Assembly (NCBI RefSeq): GCF_014649495.1
Contig: NZ_BMTD01000012.1
Coordinates: forward strand, 1 to 64,000
Direction of reading: 5' to 3'
DNA from: Streptomyces filipinensis
GTDB lineage: Bacteria > Actinomycetota > Actinomycetes > Streptomycetales > Streptomycetaceae
Length of the DNA: 64,000 bases
Part shown: positions 28,284-36,950 of the stretch, in pieces
Numbering within the stretch: the first letter of the stretch is position 1
Layout of the letters: each line of letters begins with the position of its first letter
The notes under the pieces: model-generated
Databases searched by the model: none
The model's input: only the letters and a program-made list of their open reading frames with translations
What the model was told of the DNA's origin: nothing
Made by a program: the position numbers and the translations under genes

Positions 28284-29140
28284 ACGTGCGGAAGGTCCTG
28301 TCCCGTCACCACGGACCCCCCGGGTGCCCAGCCGGGTGGCCCGAACAGGTACCCGGCCCGGTCGCGCCAGCACCGCGCCGCGCGGACGTCACGCCAGGCG
28401 GCCGCGAACTCGTGGAAGGCCACCCGCACCGGGTTGTGGGTGCCGATGTTCTTCGTCAGGCCGTACACCACACGCACGCCCTCCGGTTCGAACGTGCCGA
28501 AGAGCCGGTCCCAGACGATGAGGATGCCGCCGTAGTTGCGGTCCAGGTAGACGTCGTTCGAGCCGTGGTGGACGCGGTGGTGGGAGGGCGTGTTGAAGAA
28601 CCACTCCACCGGCCGCCACAGCCTCTCCACCCGCTCGGTGTGCAGGAAGAACTGGTAGACGAGGCTGAAGGCCTGCTGGAGCAGGATCATCCACGGCGGA
28701 ACGCCGAGCAGAGCCAGCGGCAGCCAGAACGGCAGGCCCGTCATCGGCGTCCAGCTCTGGCGCAGGGCCGTGGAGAGGTTGAAGCGGAGGCTGGAGTGGT
28801 GGACCACATGGCTCGCCCACAGCACCCGCACCCGGTGGTGGGCGCGGTGGAAGGCGTAGTACGCGAGGTCGTCGCCGAAGAGGAGCAGGACCCACGTCCA
28901 TGCGGAGGACGGCGACAGATGCCAGGGGGCGACGGCGAAGACAGCCGCGTACAGCACGATCGTCACCGCCTTCCAGGGCATCGCGACGACCTGGCTGCCG
29001 GCGCCCATGGACATGCTGGTGACGGTGTCGCGCAGCTCGTAGCCGCGTTCGTCGTCGTCCGGGAGGAAGCGGTAGGAAAGCGCCTCGACGACGACCAGCA
29101 GCACGAACGCGGGTATCGCGTAGACCACGGCCGGGATCAT
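28277..29140 (-). CDS. Membrane fatty-acid hydroxylase / sterol desaturase family protein
   Basis: A 287-residue integral membrane di-iron oxygenase. Hydrophobic segments occur at about 5-21, 55-73, 80-95 and 135-155. The histidine clusters that hold the iron pair are 'HRAHH', 'HVVHHSS' and 'HHRVHHGS', in the family's order and spacing. Members hydroxylate or desaturate lipids. Its ATG lies one base after the stop codon of the upstream GntR regulator, so the two form an operon and the regulator probably controls it. The precise lipid substrate is unknown. Confidence 0.9.
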   Translation of the reverse strand: MIPAVVYAIPAFVLLVVVEALSYRFLPDDDERGYELRDTVTSMSMGAGSQVVAMPWKAVTIVLYAAVFAVAPWHLSPSSAWTWVLLLFGDDLAYYAFHRAHHRVRVLWASHVVHHSSLRFNLSTALRQSWTPMTGLPFWLPLALLGVPPWMILLQQAFSLVYQFFLHTERVERLWRPVEWFFNTPSHHRVHHGSNDVYLDRNYGGILIVWDRLFGTFEPEGVRVVYGLTKNIGTHNPVRVAFHEFAAAWRDVRAARCWRDRAGYLFGPPGWAPGGSVVTGQDLPHVQ

Positions 29141-29141
29141 G

Positions 29142-29855
29142 TCAGCGCACCGCCTTGCGCGGTGTCGCCGGCACGCTGCGGGACAGCAGCTCGCGCGCCA
29201 GCCGTTCGGCCGCCTCGGACTCGCGAACCGCGATGTGCGCCGCCAGCCGCTGATGCGCTTCGACGTCGAGGAGTTCCGCGGTCCGCAGGTCGTCCGGCAC
29301 GTCGGCGACCGGGAACGTGCCGCCCACCAGGCTGTTGAAGGCCAGCAGGTAGGCGACGTTCCCGGAGCCCTGCACGATCAGCCGCCACCAGGCGACGTCC
29401 GCGTCGGCCAGCTCGGTCAGGTCGGGACCGGTGTGCGCGTACCGGCCCGCGGCCTCGACGATCCTGCCGGCGGTGTCCTCGGAGCACCGGATCGCGCACA
29501 GCCGTGCCGCGTCGGCGCCGACGCACGCCCGCATCTCCAGGGCGTCGCGGGCGAGGTCCTCCACCGAGGGCCCGGCGTCGGCCGCCGCGATGCCCATGGC
29601 GAGGTCGAGACCGGCGGTGTGCCGCCAGTCGAGGACGAGCGTGCGGCCGCCGTGGCTGACCTCGACCAGCCGCGCCTGCTGGAGCCGCTTGACGGCCTCC
29701 CGGACGGCATGCCGGTTCACCCCGAACTCCGCTGCCAGAGCCCGTTCGGCGGTGAGCGCGGCACCGGCCGGCAGTTCCCCGCCGAGGATCCTGTCGCGCA
29801 GCACCGCGAAGAGCTGGTCGGAGACCGCCTCGCGCCGGATGAGTCCCTCATTCAT
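29142..29855 (-). CDS. GntR-family (FadR/FCD) transcriptional regulator
   Basis: A 237-residue regulator starting at the ATG at 29855; a TTG at 29891 is an alternative but would place the start inside the operator. The winged helix is 'VSDQLFAVLRDRILGGELPA' with 'LAAEFGVNRHAVREAVKRLQ', followed by a helical FCD effector domain from about residue 75 ('ALEMRACVGADAARL', 'EAHQRLAAHIAVRESEAAER'). FCD domains bind small carboxylates or lipids, often with a metal. It is followed immediately by the sterol-desaturase family gene. A perfect ACTGGT-N3-ACCAGT palindrome just upstream fits FadR-subfamily autoregulation. Confidence 0.9.
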   Translation of the reverse strand: MNEGLIRREAVSDQLFAVLRDRILGGELPAGAALTAERALAAEFGVNRHAVREAVKRLQQARLVEVSHGGRTLVLDWRHTAGLDLAMGIAAADAGPSVEDLARDALEMRACVGADAARLCAIRCSEDTAGRIVEAAGRYAHTGPDLTELADADVAWWRLIVQGSGNVAYLLAFNSLVGGTFPVADVPDDLRTAELLDVEAHQRLAAHIAVRESEAAERLARELLSRSVPATPRKAVR

Positions 29856-29890
29856 GGCGATCAGGGTGACGGCGACCAGCTCGCTGGTCA

Positions 29891-29905
29891 ACTGGTTGGA
29901 CCAGT
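29891..29905. promoter_or_regulatory. Palindromic operator for the GntR regulator
   Basis: The sequence ACTGGTTGGACCAGT is a perfect inverted repeat with six-base arms and a three-base centre, and matches the FadR-subfamily consensus TGGTNNNACCA. It lies 36 bases upstream of the chosen start of the GntR gene, and an extra GCTGGTCA half-site is adjacent. It is also just downstream of the stop codon of the LuxR-type gene. Autorepression is the likely use. Confidence 0.6.
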
Positions 29906-29922
29906 ATTTCGGTTCCCGGTGC

Positions 29923-32433
29923 TCACCGCGGAGCCGTGCACCCGCCCTCGGTCCGCGCGGCCGCCCACACCGCGATCTGGGTGCGAGAGCGCAGGCCCAG
30001 CTTGTCGCGGATCTTGTCCAGGTGCGTGGCGACCGTGTGGACCGAAAGGCCCAGCCGGTCGGCGATCTGACGGTTGGTCAGCCCTTCGGCGACGAGTCCG
30101 GCCACCGTGGACTCCCTTGCGGTGAGCGGGATCGGCCGGCCGGTGGCCCGGACATGGCGTCCCGTCCGCTCCTCGCCTCCTGCCGCGCCGAGCGCGTACG
30201 CGACCAGCCGCTCTCCGCGCAGCCCACGGGCACCGGCGACGGCGGCCTCCTGCGCCGCTGCCGACAGCCGTGTCCGGGCCCGCGCCGCCGCCTGTTCCAC
30301 CCTGTGCCGCCAGGGAGCCTCCGGCTCGGTGTCCAGACGGCGCCGCTCCTGCGCGCTCGCCTCGTACAGCCGCAGCGCACGCTGCATGTCGCCGCTCTCC
30401 ACGGCCACGAGGGCCAAGCCCTCCACGGGGTACAGGGCATGGAAACTGGCCTCTGGAACGATCCGCAGCACCTCGGCGAACAGGGTCTCAGCGCTGCGCA
30501 GACGCCCCAGGGCCAGCCGTACGGCCCCCGCGGTGTGCAGCGCGGCCGCGGTCCGGGGCCACGGTGCCTGCTGCCTCAGCACGGGCAGACACCGTGACAT
30601 CAGTTCGTCGGCCTCCAGCTCGCCGCCGGCCTGGAGCAGCGCCCAGGCCAGGTGATGGGTGCACCAGGCCGTGTCCTGCGGGCTGCCGGAGGAGGCGACA
30701 ACCTCCAGGCACTCCCTCAGGTCCGCGACGGCCTCGGCGAACTCCCCGCGGCACAGTCGCGCCGCCGCCCGGGCGTCAAGGGCGTTGGCCAGTCCTGCGG
30801 CGTCCCGGCGTATCCGCTCGCTCCGCACCGCCTGCTCGCCCAGGCGCAGCGCCTCGTCCGGATCGGCCTGCTGGCAGGCCACGCGCGCGGCGAGCGCGGG
30901 CACCTGCCCACCCAGCGCCCGGCCCCCGGCTCCCCGCAGGAGGCCGGTGAGCAGCGCACGGGCGGCCGACGGCTGCTCCTGCTGGTAGTGCACACGCGCC
31001 AGCTCCAGGGTCAGCCGCACCCGTACGGCGTCGCCGTGGCCGGCGCCGCAGGCCAGCACCGAGGCGAGGTTGTCCCGTTCCCCCGCGAGCGGGCTGCCGG
31101 CCTGGTCGGCGAACACCTCCCCGCGGCCCCGCCCGGCCAGCTCGGTCAGCCAGGCGAACGCGCGGCCCAGGGTGGCGTGCAGCTCGCCGGATGCGCGCAG
31201 ACGCTCCAGGGCGTAGACGCGGATGGCACTCAACTGCCTGAAACGCGTGGGCGCCCTCTCGCCGGGCTGACGGACGACGAGCGACTTCGCTTCCAGCGCG
31301 CACAGGATGCGGAAGACCTCCCGCCGGGCTATGCCGTCACCGGTGCAGACCGTTTGCGCCGCGGTCGTGTCGAACCCGCCGACCAGGACCGAAAGGCGCC
31401 GGAAGACCGCCTGCTCGGCCGGATCCAGCAGCCGGTGGCTCCAGTCGACCGCTGCGGCGAGCCCGCTGTGGCGCGCGGGTCCGGTTCTGCTGCCCCCGGT
31501 CAGCAGGTCCAGTTGGGAGAACTGGTCTTCCAGCCCCGCCAGGACGTCGCTCAGCGCGAGGGCGCCGACGTGGCGGGCCACGAGTTCGACGGCGAGCGCC
31601 AGGCCGTCCAGGCGCCGGCAGATCTCGGCCACCAGGTGGCCGTTGCCGCGATGGAGCGTGAATCCCGGGGAGTTGCTCGCGGCGCGGTCGACGAAGAGCC
31701 GTACTGCCTCGGATCGCAGGAGGGCCGTCGCATCGTCTCCGGCGTCGGCCGGCGGCAGGGTCAGCTCGCCGACCCGGAACACGGTCTCTCCGGGCACTCT
31801 CAGAGCCTCCCGGCTGGTGGCCAGGATCCGCAGCCGGGGGCACCGGCCCAGCAGGGTCGCCACGAGCCGGGCGCACGGCTCGGCCAGATGCTCGCAGTTG
31901 TCCAGAATCAGCACCTGGGAGGTGTCGCCGATCGCCCGGACCAGCACGTCGACGCCGGTCCGGCCCGCGCGTTCGCGCACCCCCAGCGCGGTGGTCAGGG
32001 TCTGCGTCAGCAGTGCGCCGTCCTGGAGTGAGGCGAGTTCGACGAGGTCGGCCCGTGCGAAGCGCTTCGGCAGGCCCTTGGCGAACTCCAGCGCCAGCCG
32101 CGTCTTGCCCACGCCTCCGGCGCCGGTCAGCGTGAGGAGGCGTGTGCGCCTCAGGAGGGAGCGCAGGTCCGACAACTCGTGCTGCCGGCCGACGAAGGAG
32201 TCGAGCGCCGACGGCAGGACGCTCCCGCCGGCCGCCGGGACCGCGGGCGCGACGCCCGAGGCCGCTCGCCGGCGCAGCGCCCGCTGCCGGCAGGCGCTGG
32301 AGCAGTATCGAGCCGGCCGACCCCCGTGCGGCCGCACGATCAGCGCCGCACCACACAGCTCACATGTTCGACTCCGGCCCATCCCCGATTCCTGGCCGTA
32401 CCGCCCCGGAACGAAACCATCGCCTTCGGCCAT
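29923..32433 (-). CDS. Large NB-ARC/AAA-type ATPase regulator with C-terminal LuxR helix-turn-helix
   Basis: Cytosolic signal-integrating transcription factor of about 836 residues. Domains: an N-terminal zinc motif ('CELCGAAL' with 'RYCSSACRQRALRRR'); an NTPase with Walker A 'GAGGVGKTRLALEFA' and Walker B 'SQVLILDNCEHL'; the winged 'LSVLVGGFDTTAAQTVC' region; TPR-like helices; and a LuxR-type helix-turn-helix at the C-terminus ('LTARESTVAGLVAEGLTNRQ', 'LGLSVHTVATHLDKIRDKLG'). The ATG at 32433 has AGGGA upstream; the ATG at 32382, just before the zinc motif, is an alternative. Family members activate secondary-metabolite or stress genes on ATP binding. Target unknown. Confidence 0.85.
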   Translation of the reverse strand: MAEGDGFVPGRYGQESGMGRSRTCELCGAALIVRPHGGRPARYCSSACRQRALRRRAASGVAPAVPAAGGSVLPSALDSFVGRQHELSDLRSLLRRTRLLTLTGAGGVGKTRLALEFAKGLPKRFARADLVELASLQDGALLTQTLTTALGVRERAGRTGVDVLVRAIGDTSQVLILDNCEHLAEPCARLVATLLGRCPRLRILATSREALRVPGETVFRVGELTLPPADAGDDATALLRSEAVRLFVDRAASNSPGFTLHRGNGHLVAEICRRLDGLALAVELVARHVGALALSDVLAGLEDQFSQLDLLTGGSRTGPARHSGLAAAVDWSHRLLDPAEQAVFRRLSVLVGGFDTTAAQTVCTGDGIARREVFRILCALEAKSLVVRQPGERAPTRFRQLSAIRVYALERLRASGELHATLGRAFAWLTELAGRGRGEVFADQAGSPLAGERDNLASVLACGAGHGDAVRVRLTLELARVHYQQEQPSAARALLTGLLRGAGGRALGGQVPALAARVACQQADPDEALRLGEQAVRSERIRRDAAGLANALDARAAARLCRGEFAEAVADLRECLEVVASSGSPQDTAWCTHHLAWALLQAGGELEADELMSRCLPVLRQQAPWPRTAAALHTAGAVRLALGRLRSAETLFAEVLRIVPEASFHALYPVEGLALVAVESGDMQRALRLYEASAQERRRLDTEPEAPWRHRVEQAAARARTRLSAAAQEAAVAGARGLRGERLVAYALGAAGGEERTGRHVRATGRPIPLTARESTVAGLVAEGLTNRQIADRLGLSVHTVATHLDKIRDKLGLRSRTQIAVWAAARTEGGCTAPR

Positions 32434-32553
32434 GTGTCCCTGCGAGAACCGCCCGTCGGCCTCGGCCGGACCCTGGCCCGCCGTGACGCGTGCGGTGACC
32501 GGCACCGTGGCGGGGCCGGCCACCGCAGGGCTTTCGGGGGCGTCAGGGGTGCG

Positions 32554-33357
32554 TCAGGGAGTGGCGGCGGGGTTGACGCCGAGGACGACGGTTCCGGTCA
32601 CTCCCTTGCCGAGGTCGCTGCCCGCCTGCGTGAGGGTCAGCAGGGTGGCGGACCCGCCGTTGCGGTAGATGCCGTCCCGCGCGTTGAGCGTGCGGGTGGC
32701 CGTGTTGTTCCGGTAAGGGGACAGGGCGGCGATCCTGGTGTTGTACGTCTCCGGGAAGTAGAGCTGGCCCGTGTGGGACACGTGGCCGCCGTGGTACGTC
32801 CCGCCCGACACGGTGCCTCCCGCATGCGTCTTGACGTGGATGTGGAGGGCCCGGCCCACGTACCAGCCGGGGTAGACGGTGGTGAACTCCGCGACACCGG
32901 CGGAGTCGGTCAGCTGCACGCCGCGCAGGAAGGTGGTGTCCGGGGTGGAGCCTCCGGCGACGTATCCGGAATAGACCCCGAGGGCGTCGCAGTGCCAGAT
33001 GTCGACCGCCGTCTGGGGCAGCGGGGCGCAGGTCGCCGCGTCGACCACCGTCACACGGAGGGTCAGCGGAACGCCCGCCTTGCCCTCTGTGATGTTCTTG
33101 CGGACCGTCTCCAGGTCCAGGTAGTACGGCCCCTCCGTCTGCTCGGGCGTGAGGACGCAGGCGACGGCCGGCCGGGCCGCGCTCCGGTGCTCGGTGGCGG
33201 CGGTCGCCTGCGTGGCGGCGAGGCCCAGCGCGGCCACGCCGAGCGTGGCGCCGCCCAGGGTGGCTATCACGGACCTGCGAGTGGCACCTGCGGGAAGCTC
33301 CGACGGCTCGGTGTCGCGCTGCGGTTCCGCGGTGTTGTGGTGGGGGATGTCAGTCAT
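32554..33357 (-). CDS. Tat-exported intradiol ring-cleavage dioxygenase-like protein
   Basis: A 267-residue protein from the ATG at 33357. The N-terminus has a twin-arginine signal ('ATRRSVIATLGGATLG') and an AxA cleavage region. The mature part contains 'TPEQTEGPYYLD', 'VDIWHCDALGVYSGY' and 'YPGWYVGRALHIHVK', the order of intradiol catechol dioxygenases. Iron ligands should be the Tyr in 'GVYSGY', the Tyr in 'GWYVGR' and the two His in 'HIHVK'. Secreted members act on extracellular aromatic compounds such as lignin or melanin fragments. It stands alone between two regulators. Confidence 0.9.
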   Translation of the reverse strand: MTDIPHHNTAEPQRDTEPSELPAGATRRSVIATLGGATLGVAALGLAATQATAATEHRSAARPAVACVLTPEQTEGPYYLDLETVRKNITEGKAGVPLTLRVTVVDAATCAPLPQTAVDIWHCDALGVYSGYVAGGSTPDTTFLRGVQLTDSAGVAEFTTVYPGWYVGRALHIHVKTHAGGTVSGGTYHGGHVSHTGQLYFPETYNTRIAALSPYRNNTATRTLNARDGIYRNGGSATLLTLTQAGSDLGKGVTGTVVLGVNPAATP

Positions 33358-33582
33358 GGTGCGAGCATGGCGCCGGTGACGAGGCACGGGATCGCACGGA
33401 CGACCCACGAAGCCACCGCGTTACGAAACCCACCCCCGGTGGCGCGTGCGCGCCGTACCCCGACGCCGTGAGCGGGTCCCGTCGTTCGCCGCCGCCGGGA
33501 GGGCCACCTCTCGACGACGCCGTGCCGGGTCAGGTGCGGTCGACAACACCGCGCCGGGGCAGGTGCGGCGGCCGGCCCGGGT
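33358..33582. other. Intergenic region, nothing assigned
   Basis: It lies between the start of the dioxygenase gene and the 3' end of the WYL regulator gene. It must contain the dioxygenase promoter; no clear box or repeat was recognised. Confidence 0.4.
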
Positions 33583-34512
33583 TCATCCCGCGTAGCGGGT
33601 GGCGAGGGTTCGTACCGTCGCGGCGATGCGGTCGCGGAGTTCGGCCGGCGCCATGACCTCGACGTCGCCGCCCAGCCGCAGGAACTCCCCGTGGGCGTGG
33701 TCGATCGACTCGATGGGCACCCGGGTCTCCGTCCATCCGTCGCCCGCGGGCGTCACGCCGAGGCGGCGGGCGCCCTCCGGGGTGAGCCGTACCAGCGCCT
33801 CCCCGGTGTGCAGCCGGGCCCGGAAGTCGGCCAGATACCTGTTCCAGTGCGCGGCCAGGCCGAACCCCTCCGGGAGGGTGAACTCCTCGTCCAGGCAGTG
33901 GAGTTCGACGATCTGGTCGACCCGGTAGGTACGGATGCCGGACGGCCCGCCGGCGACCAGGTACCAGCGCCCGGCCTTGAGGACGAGCCCGTACGGCTGC
34001 ACCCGCCGCTCGATCTCCTCGGGCGCCCGCCAGCGCCGGTACCGCAGGACCACCTCCCGCAGCTCCCACACCGCTGCGGCGACCGCGGCCAGGTGAGGCG
34101 TACGGTCGACGTCGTCGTACCAGCTGGGGGCGTCGAGCAGGAAGCGCTCCTGGATCCGCCCGGCGTGCTCGCGCAGCTCCGCCGGGAGGGCGGCCCGCAG
34201 CTTGAGCTGGGCGGTGGCGAGCGCCTCGCCGAGACCGAGTTCGGCGGCGGTGCCGGGAAGCGCGGCGAGGAACGCGGCCTGGGCCTCGTCCGCGGTCAGC
34301 CCGGTGAGGCGGGTCCGGTAGCCGTCGACCAGCCGGTAGCCGCCCGCGTGTCCGGCCTCCCCGTACAGCGGGATGCCGGCGCCGCCGAGCGCCTCGACGT
34401 CCCGGTAGACCGTCCGGACGGAGACCTCCAGTTCCTCGGCCAGCTCCCGGGCCGTCATCCGGCCCCGGTTCTGGAGCAGCAGAAGCAGGGTGACCAGTCG
34501 GCTCGCGCGCAT
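33583..34512 (-). CDS. WYL-domain transcriptional regulator (YafY type)
   Basis: A 309-residue regulator. The N-terminal winged helix is 'RLVTLLLLLQNRGRMTAREL' with 'ELEVSVRTVYRDVEALGGAG'. The WYL domain, which usually senses nucleic acid or small ligands, covers about 135-215 ('VVLRYRRW', 'PYGLVLKAGRWYLVAGG', 'RTYRVDQIVEL'), and a WCX-type C-terminal extension follows ('VRLTPEGARRLGV', 'GGDVEVMAPAELRDRI'). It is divergent from a small gene, and an inverted repeat lies between them, suggesting joint control. Confidence 0.92.
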   Translation of the reverse strand: MRASRLVTLLLLLQNRGRMTARELAEELEVSVRTVYRDVEALGGAGIPLYGEAGHAGGYRLVDGYRTRLTGLTADEAQAAFLAALPGTAAELGLGEALATAQLKLRAALPAELREHAGRIQERFLLDAPSWYDDVDRTPHLAAVAAAVWELREVVLRYRRWRAPEEIERRVQPYGLVLKAGRWYLVAGGPSGIRTYRVDQIVELHCLDEEFTLPEGFGLAAHWNRYLADFRARLHTGEALVRLTPEGARRLGVTPAGDGWTETRVPIESIDHAHGEFLRLGGDVEVMAPAELRDRIAATVRTLATRYAG

Positions 34513-34522
34513 GGCGCCCAGT

Positions 34523-34539
34523 ATCCGCTGACAGTGGAT
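34523..34539. promoter_or_regulatory. Inverted repeat operator between the WYL regulator and its divergent target
   Basis: ATCC-n-CTG-A-CAG-n-GGAT reads the same on both strands apart from the variable bases. It contains TGACAG, which may serve as a -35 element for the rightward gene; TAACCT at 34556-34561 is the matching -10. The rightward ATG then falls about seven bases after the -10 box with no Shine-Dalgarno sequence, which suggests a leaderless transcript. Confidence 0.5.
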
Positions 34540-34568
34540 GGCAGTGGAGTGTCCCTAACCTGCGGCGC

Positions 34569-35036
34569 ATGGACGACTTCGACTTCCTGCACGGCTCCTG
34601 GGACGTGGCCAACCGCCGTCTCACCGCGCCGCTCGGCTCCGGCCCGGGCAGCTGGGTGGAGTTCCCCGGTCATGCGGTGGTCCGGCCGCTGTTCGGCGGT
34701 GCCGGCAACATCGACGAGATCACCTTCCCCACCCTCGGCCGCCAGGGCGTGACCCTGCGCCTGTTCGACCAGGAGACGCGACGCTGGGCGATCCACTGGT
34801 CCGACAGCCGGACGGGCCGGCTCGATCCCCCCGTGACCGGCGGCTTCACGGGCGACCGCGGTGACTTCCACGGCGACGACACCTACGCCGGCCGCCCGAT
34901 CCGGGTGCACTTCACCTGGTACCGACTCGGCCCGGACACCGCCCGCTGGGAGCAGGAGTTCTCCGCGGACGGCGGCCGCACCTGGGAGCTCAACTGGACC
35001 ATGGACCTCAGCCGCACCGGGCGGGCCGGCGCGTGA
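34569..35036 (+). CDS. Small uncharacterised cytosolic protein ('FLHGSWDVANRRL')
   Basis: A 155-residue protein that opens with 'DDFDFLHGSWDVANRRLTAP', a pattern typical of small lipocalin-like beta-barrel proteins. Strands continue through 'RQGVTLRLFDQETRRWAIHW', 'HGDDTYAGRPIRVHFTWY' and 'RWEQEFSADGGRTWELNWTM'. There is no signal peptide. The gene is divergent from the WYL regulator and overlaps the next gene by four bases, so it is probably the regulator's target operon. Ligand or substrate unknown. Confidence 0.85.
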   Translation: MDDFDFLHGSWDVANRRLTAPLGSGPGSWVEFPGHAVVRPLFGGAGNIDEITFPTLGRQGVTLRLFDQETRRWAIHWSDSRTGRLDPPVTGGFTGDRGDFHGDDTYAGRPIRVHFTWYRLGPDTARWEQEFSADGGRTWELNWTMDLSRTGRAGA

Positions 35037-35581
35037 GGATCGTCGAACTCCGGCAGTACACCCTGCGTCCCGGCAGCCGGGAGACACTGATCGAGCTGTT
35101 CGAGCGCGCGTTCGTGACCGGCCAGCAGGCGGCCGGCATCACCGTCGGCGGCCGTTTCCGAGACCTGGACGACCCGGACCGCTTCGTCTGGCTGCGCGCC
35201 TTTCCCGACATGGCGCACCGCCGGCGCGCGCTGGAGGCGTTCTACAGCGGCCCGGTCTGGCGCAGGCACCGCGAGGCGGCCAACGCCACCATGGTGGACA
35301 GCGACGACGTCCTGCTGCTGCGCGGGCCGGGCTTCCGAGCGGAGCCGGGCACCCGCGAGGTGGTCGCGACGATCTGCCGGCCGGCCGAGCCGGCTGCCTT
35401 CGACGCGTACGCCGCCCGGCACCTGGGCCCGGCCCACGCGCTGCACCGCACCGAGCACGCCGAGAACGACTACCCGCTTCTGCCCGTCCGCACCGGGGAG
35501 GGCGTCCGGGTCTGGTTCGGCCCGGCCGAGCCACCCCCCTGGCCGGCCGCGCGGCTGCGCCTGGCACCCGTGACGACGTGA
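35033..35581 (+). CDS. NIPSNAP-domain protein
   Basis: A 182-residue protein with a GTG start that overlaps the previous stop as GTGA. It begins 'RIVELRQYTLRPGSRETLIE' and has 'LDDPDRFVWLRAFPDMAHRR' and 'LEAFYSGPVWRRHREAANAT'. This is the dimeric alpha/beta-barrel NIPSNAP pattern, in this case with a second barrel half from about residue 100 ('EVVATICRPAEPAAFDAYAA'). Ferredoxin-like barrels of this type often act as small dimeric enzymes or chaperones for cofactors. It is translationally coupled to the preceding lipocalin-like gene. Confidence 0.88.
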   Translation: MRIVELRQYTLRPGSRETLIELFERAFVTGQQAAGITVGGRFRDLDDPDRFVWLRAFPDMAHRRRALEAFYSGPVWRRHREAANATMVDSDDVLLLRGPGFRAEPGTREVVATICRPAEPAAFDAYAARHLGPAHALHRTEHAENDYPLLPVRTGEGVRVWFGPAEPPPWPAARLRLAPVTT

Positions 35582-35764
35582 TCGCGCTCTCGGGTGGCGG
35601 CCGTCCGAAGGGTGACGGCGCGGCAGAAGTGCTGCCGCGGAGGTCCGTTGCCCGGTCGGCCTCGTGTCGATCACACGCGTCGCGGACGTGGGTAGACTGC
35701 TGCACCACCCTTGCCCAGCGGGCCCCTGACCGAGCCCCCTGACCCCAGCAGCCGGAGCGACCGC

Positions 35765-36346
35765 GTGACCAGTCGGGTTCTTCTCGTCTCTCCCGCGATG
35801 ACCGCGTCCTCACGACAGGCCCGCTTCGACGACGGGGAGTCTCTCGACGAGGGCGGCGCGGCGCGGGCCCGGGCGGCGGCCGGGGCGCTGCCCTCCGCGG
35901 TCCGGGTGGTCACCTCCCCCAGCGCGCGCTGCCGGGAGACGGCGCGGGCACTGGGTCTGGAGGGTGGGCCGACGCGGGAGCTGGCGGGTCTTGACGCGGG
36001 CCGCTGGCGGGGCCGCACCCTGGAGGAGGTGGGGGCCGCGGAGCCGGAGGCGGTGGGCCGCTGGCTCACCGACCCGACGTGCGCACCGCATGGAGGTGAG
36101 TCCGTGCGGGACCTGTGCGGGAGGATCGCGCGCTGGCTGGCCGACGCGCAGGCCGTGCAGGGCCGTACGGTCGCCGTGGTCGAGCCGGAGGTGGTGCGGG
36201 CGGCGGTCGTCGACGCGCTGGACCTGCCGGCTTCGGTCTTCTGGCGCCTCGACGTGCCGCCGCTGACCGTGACCGAACTCAGTGGCCGGTCCGGGCGCTG
36301 GAACGTGCGGCTGGGTCGTCCGCTCACCGCGCCGGACGCCGGCTAG
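35765..36346 (+). CDS. Histidine-phosphatase-fold protein lacking the catalytic RHG motif
   Basis: A 193-residue product from the GTG at 35765. The fold markers of the phosphoglycerate-mutase-like family are present ('VVTSPSARCRETARALGL', 'LAGLDAGRWRGRTLEEV', 'HGGESVRDLCGRIARWL'). The N-terminal Arg-His-Gly that carries the phosphorylated histidine is replaced by 'VSPAMT', and the second His near 'VEPEVVRAAV' is also missing. It should therefore not be an active phosphatase unless other residues serve. It faces the cbtBA locus, and such proteins recur beside cobalt transport genes in Streptomyces, but the role is unknown. Confidence 0.82.
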   Translation: MTSRVLLVSPAMTASSRQARFDDGESLDEGGAARARAAAGALPSAVRVVTSPSARCRETARALGLEGGPTRELAGLDAGRWRGRTLEEVGAAEPEAVGRWLTDPTCAPHGGESVRDLCGRIARWLADAQAVQGRTVAVVEPEVVRAAVVDALDLPASVFWRLDVPPLTVTELSGRSGRWNVRLGRPLTAPDAG

Positions 36347-36520
36347 GGCCTCTCCCTCGGATCTGGCCGGCGTCGCGGGGGCCCGGCCGCGCATCTGCCG
36401 CGTGGTCGTCGCTCGCCGGCCCCCGAAGGCACCGCCGCCTGGTCCTGGAGCTCGCCCCGGCGGCCGTCCCGGTCTGCGCGACCCGCGCGGCAGCGCTCGG
36501 CCCGACGGCCGACCGGGGGT

Positions 36521-36853
36521 TCAGGCCGCCGGGTCCCGGTGACGGCGCAGCAGCGCCGCTATCGCGCAGCGCAGGCAGGGGGCGTCGGCGCCGCCCTGGG
36601 CGCCGTCGGGGCATGCCGCAGACGCCTGGTGGGGCCGTCCCGGGCAGTCGTCCCGCGAGGCCGCTATCAGCGTCTCCAGGTCGTGCAGGAGCCGTTCGGT
36701 GCGCCTGGCCTGCTGGGCGAGCACACGCACGCGGGCGCTCTGGCCGCCGATCTGCCGTCGGCTGGCCACCAGTTGCTCGTACTCCCGCAGGGTGAGGGCG
36801 ACCGCCTCGCGGCCACCGAGAGTGATACGGCGGGGCTGTGGGGGTCTGGCCAC
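36521..36853 (-). CDS. Small uncharacterised protein with Cys-rich C-terminus
   Basis: A 110-residue protein from a GTG with GGAGG upstream. The first half is basic and helical ('REAVALTLREYEQLVASRRQ', 'LAQQARRTERLLHDLETLIA'). The end has paired cysteines ('DDCPGRP', 'ACPDG', 'PCLRCAIAALL') that could bind a metal. It lies downstream of a terminator after CbtA, on the same strand. The N-terminal 'REYEQLV' helix pattern may be a coiled coil. Function unknown. Confidence 0.7.
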   Translation of the reverse strand: MARPPQPRRITLGGREAVALTLREYEQLVASRRQIGGQSARVRVLAQQARRTERLLHDLETLIAASRDDCPGRPHQASAACPDGAQGGADAPCLRCAIAALLRRHRDPAA

Positions 36854-36950
36854 TCGGTTCCTCCGCTCCTCGCCCGGGTGTACCGCGTCCGGCCGGCCGG
36901 GCTCCCGGGCCCTGCCGGTGCTCCCGTGCCCGTCGGTGTCCCGAAAACGC

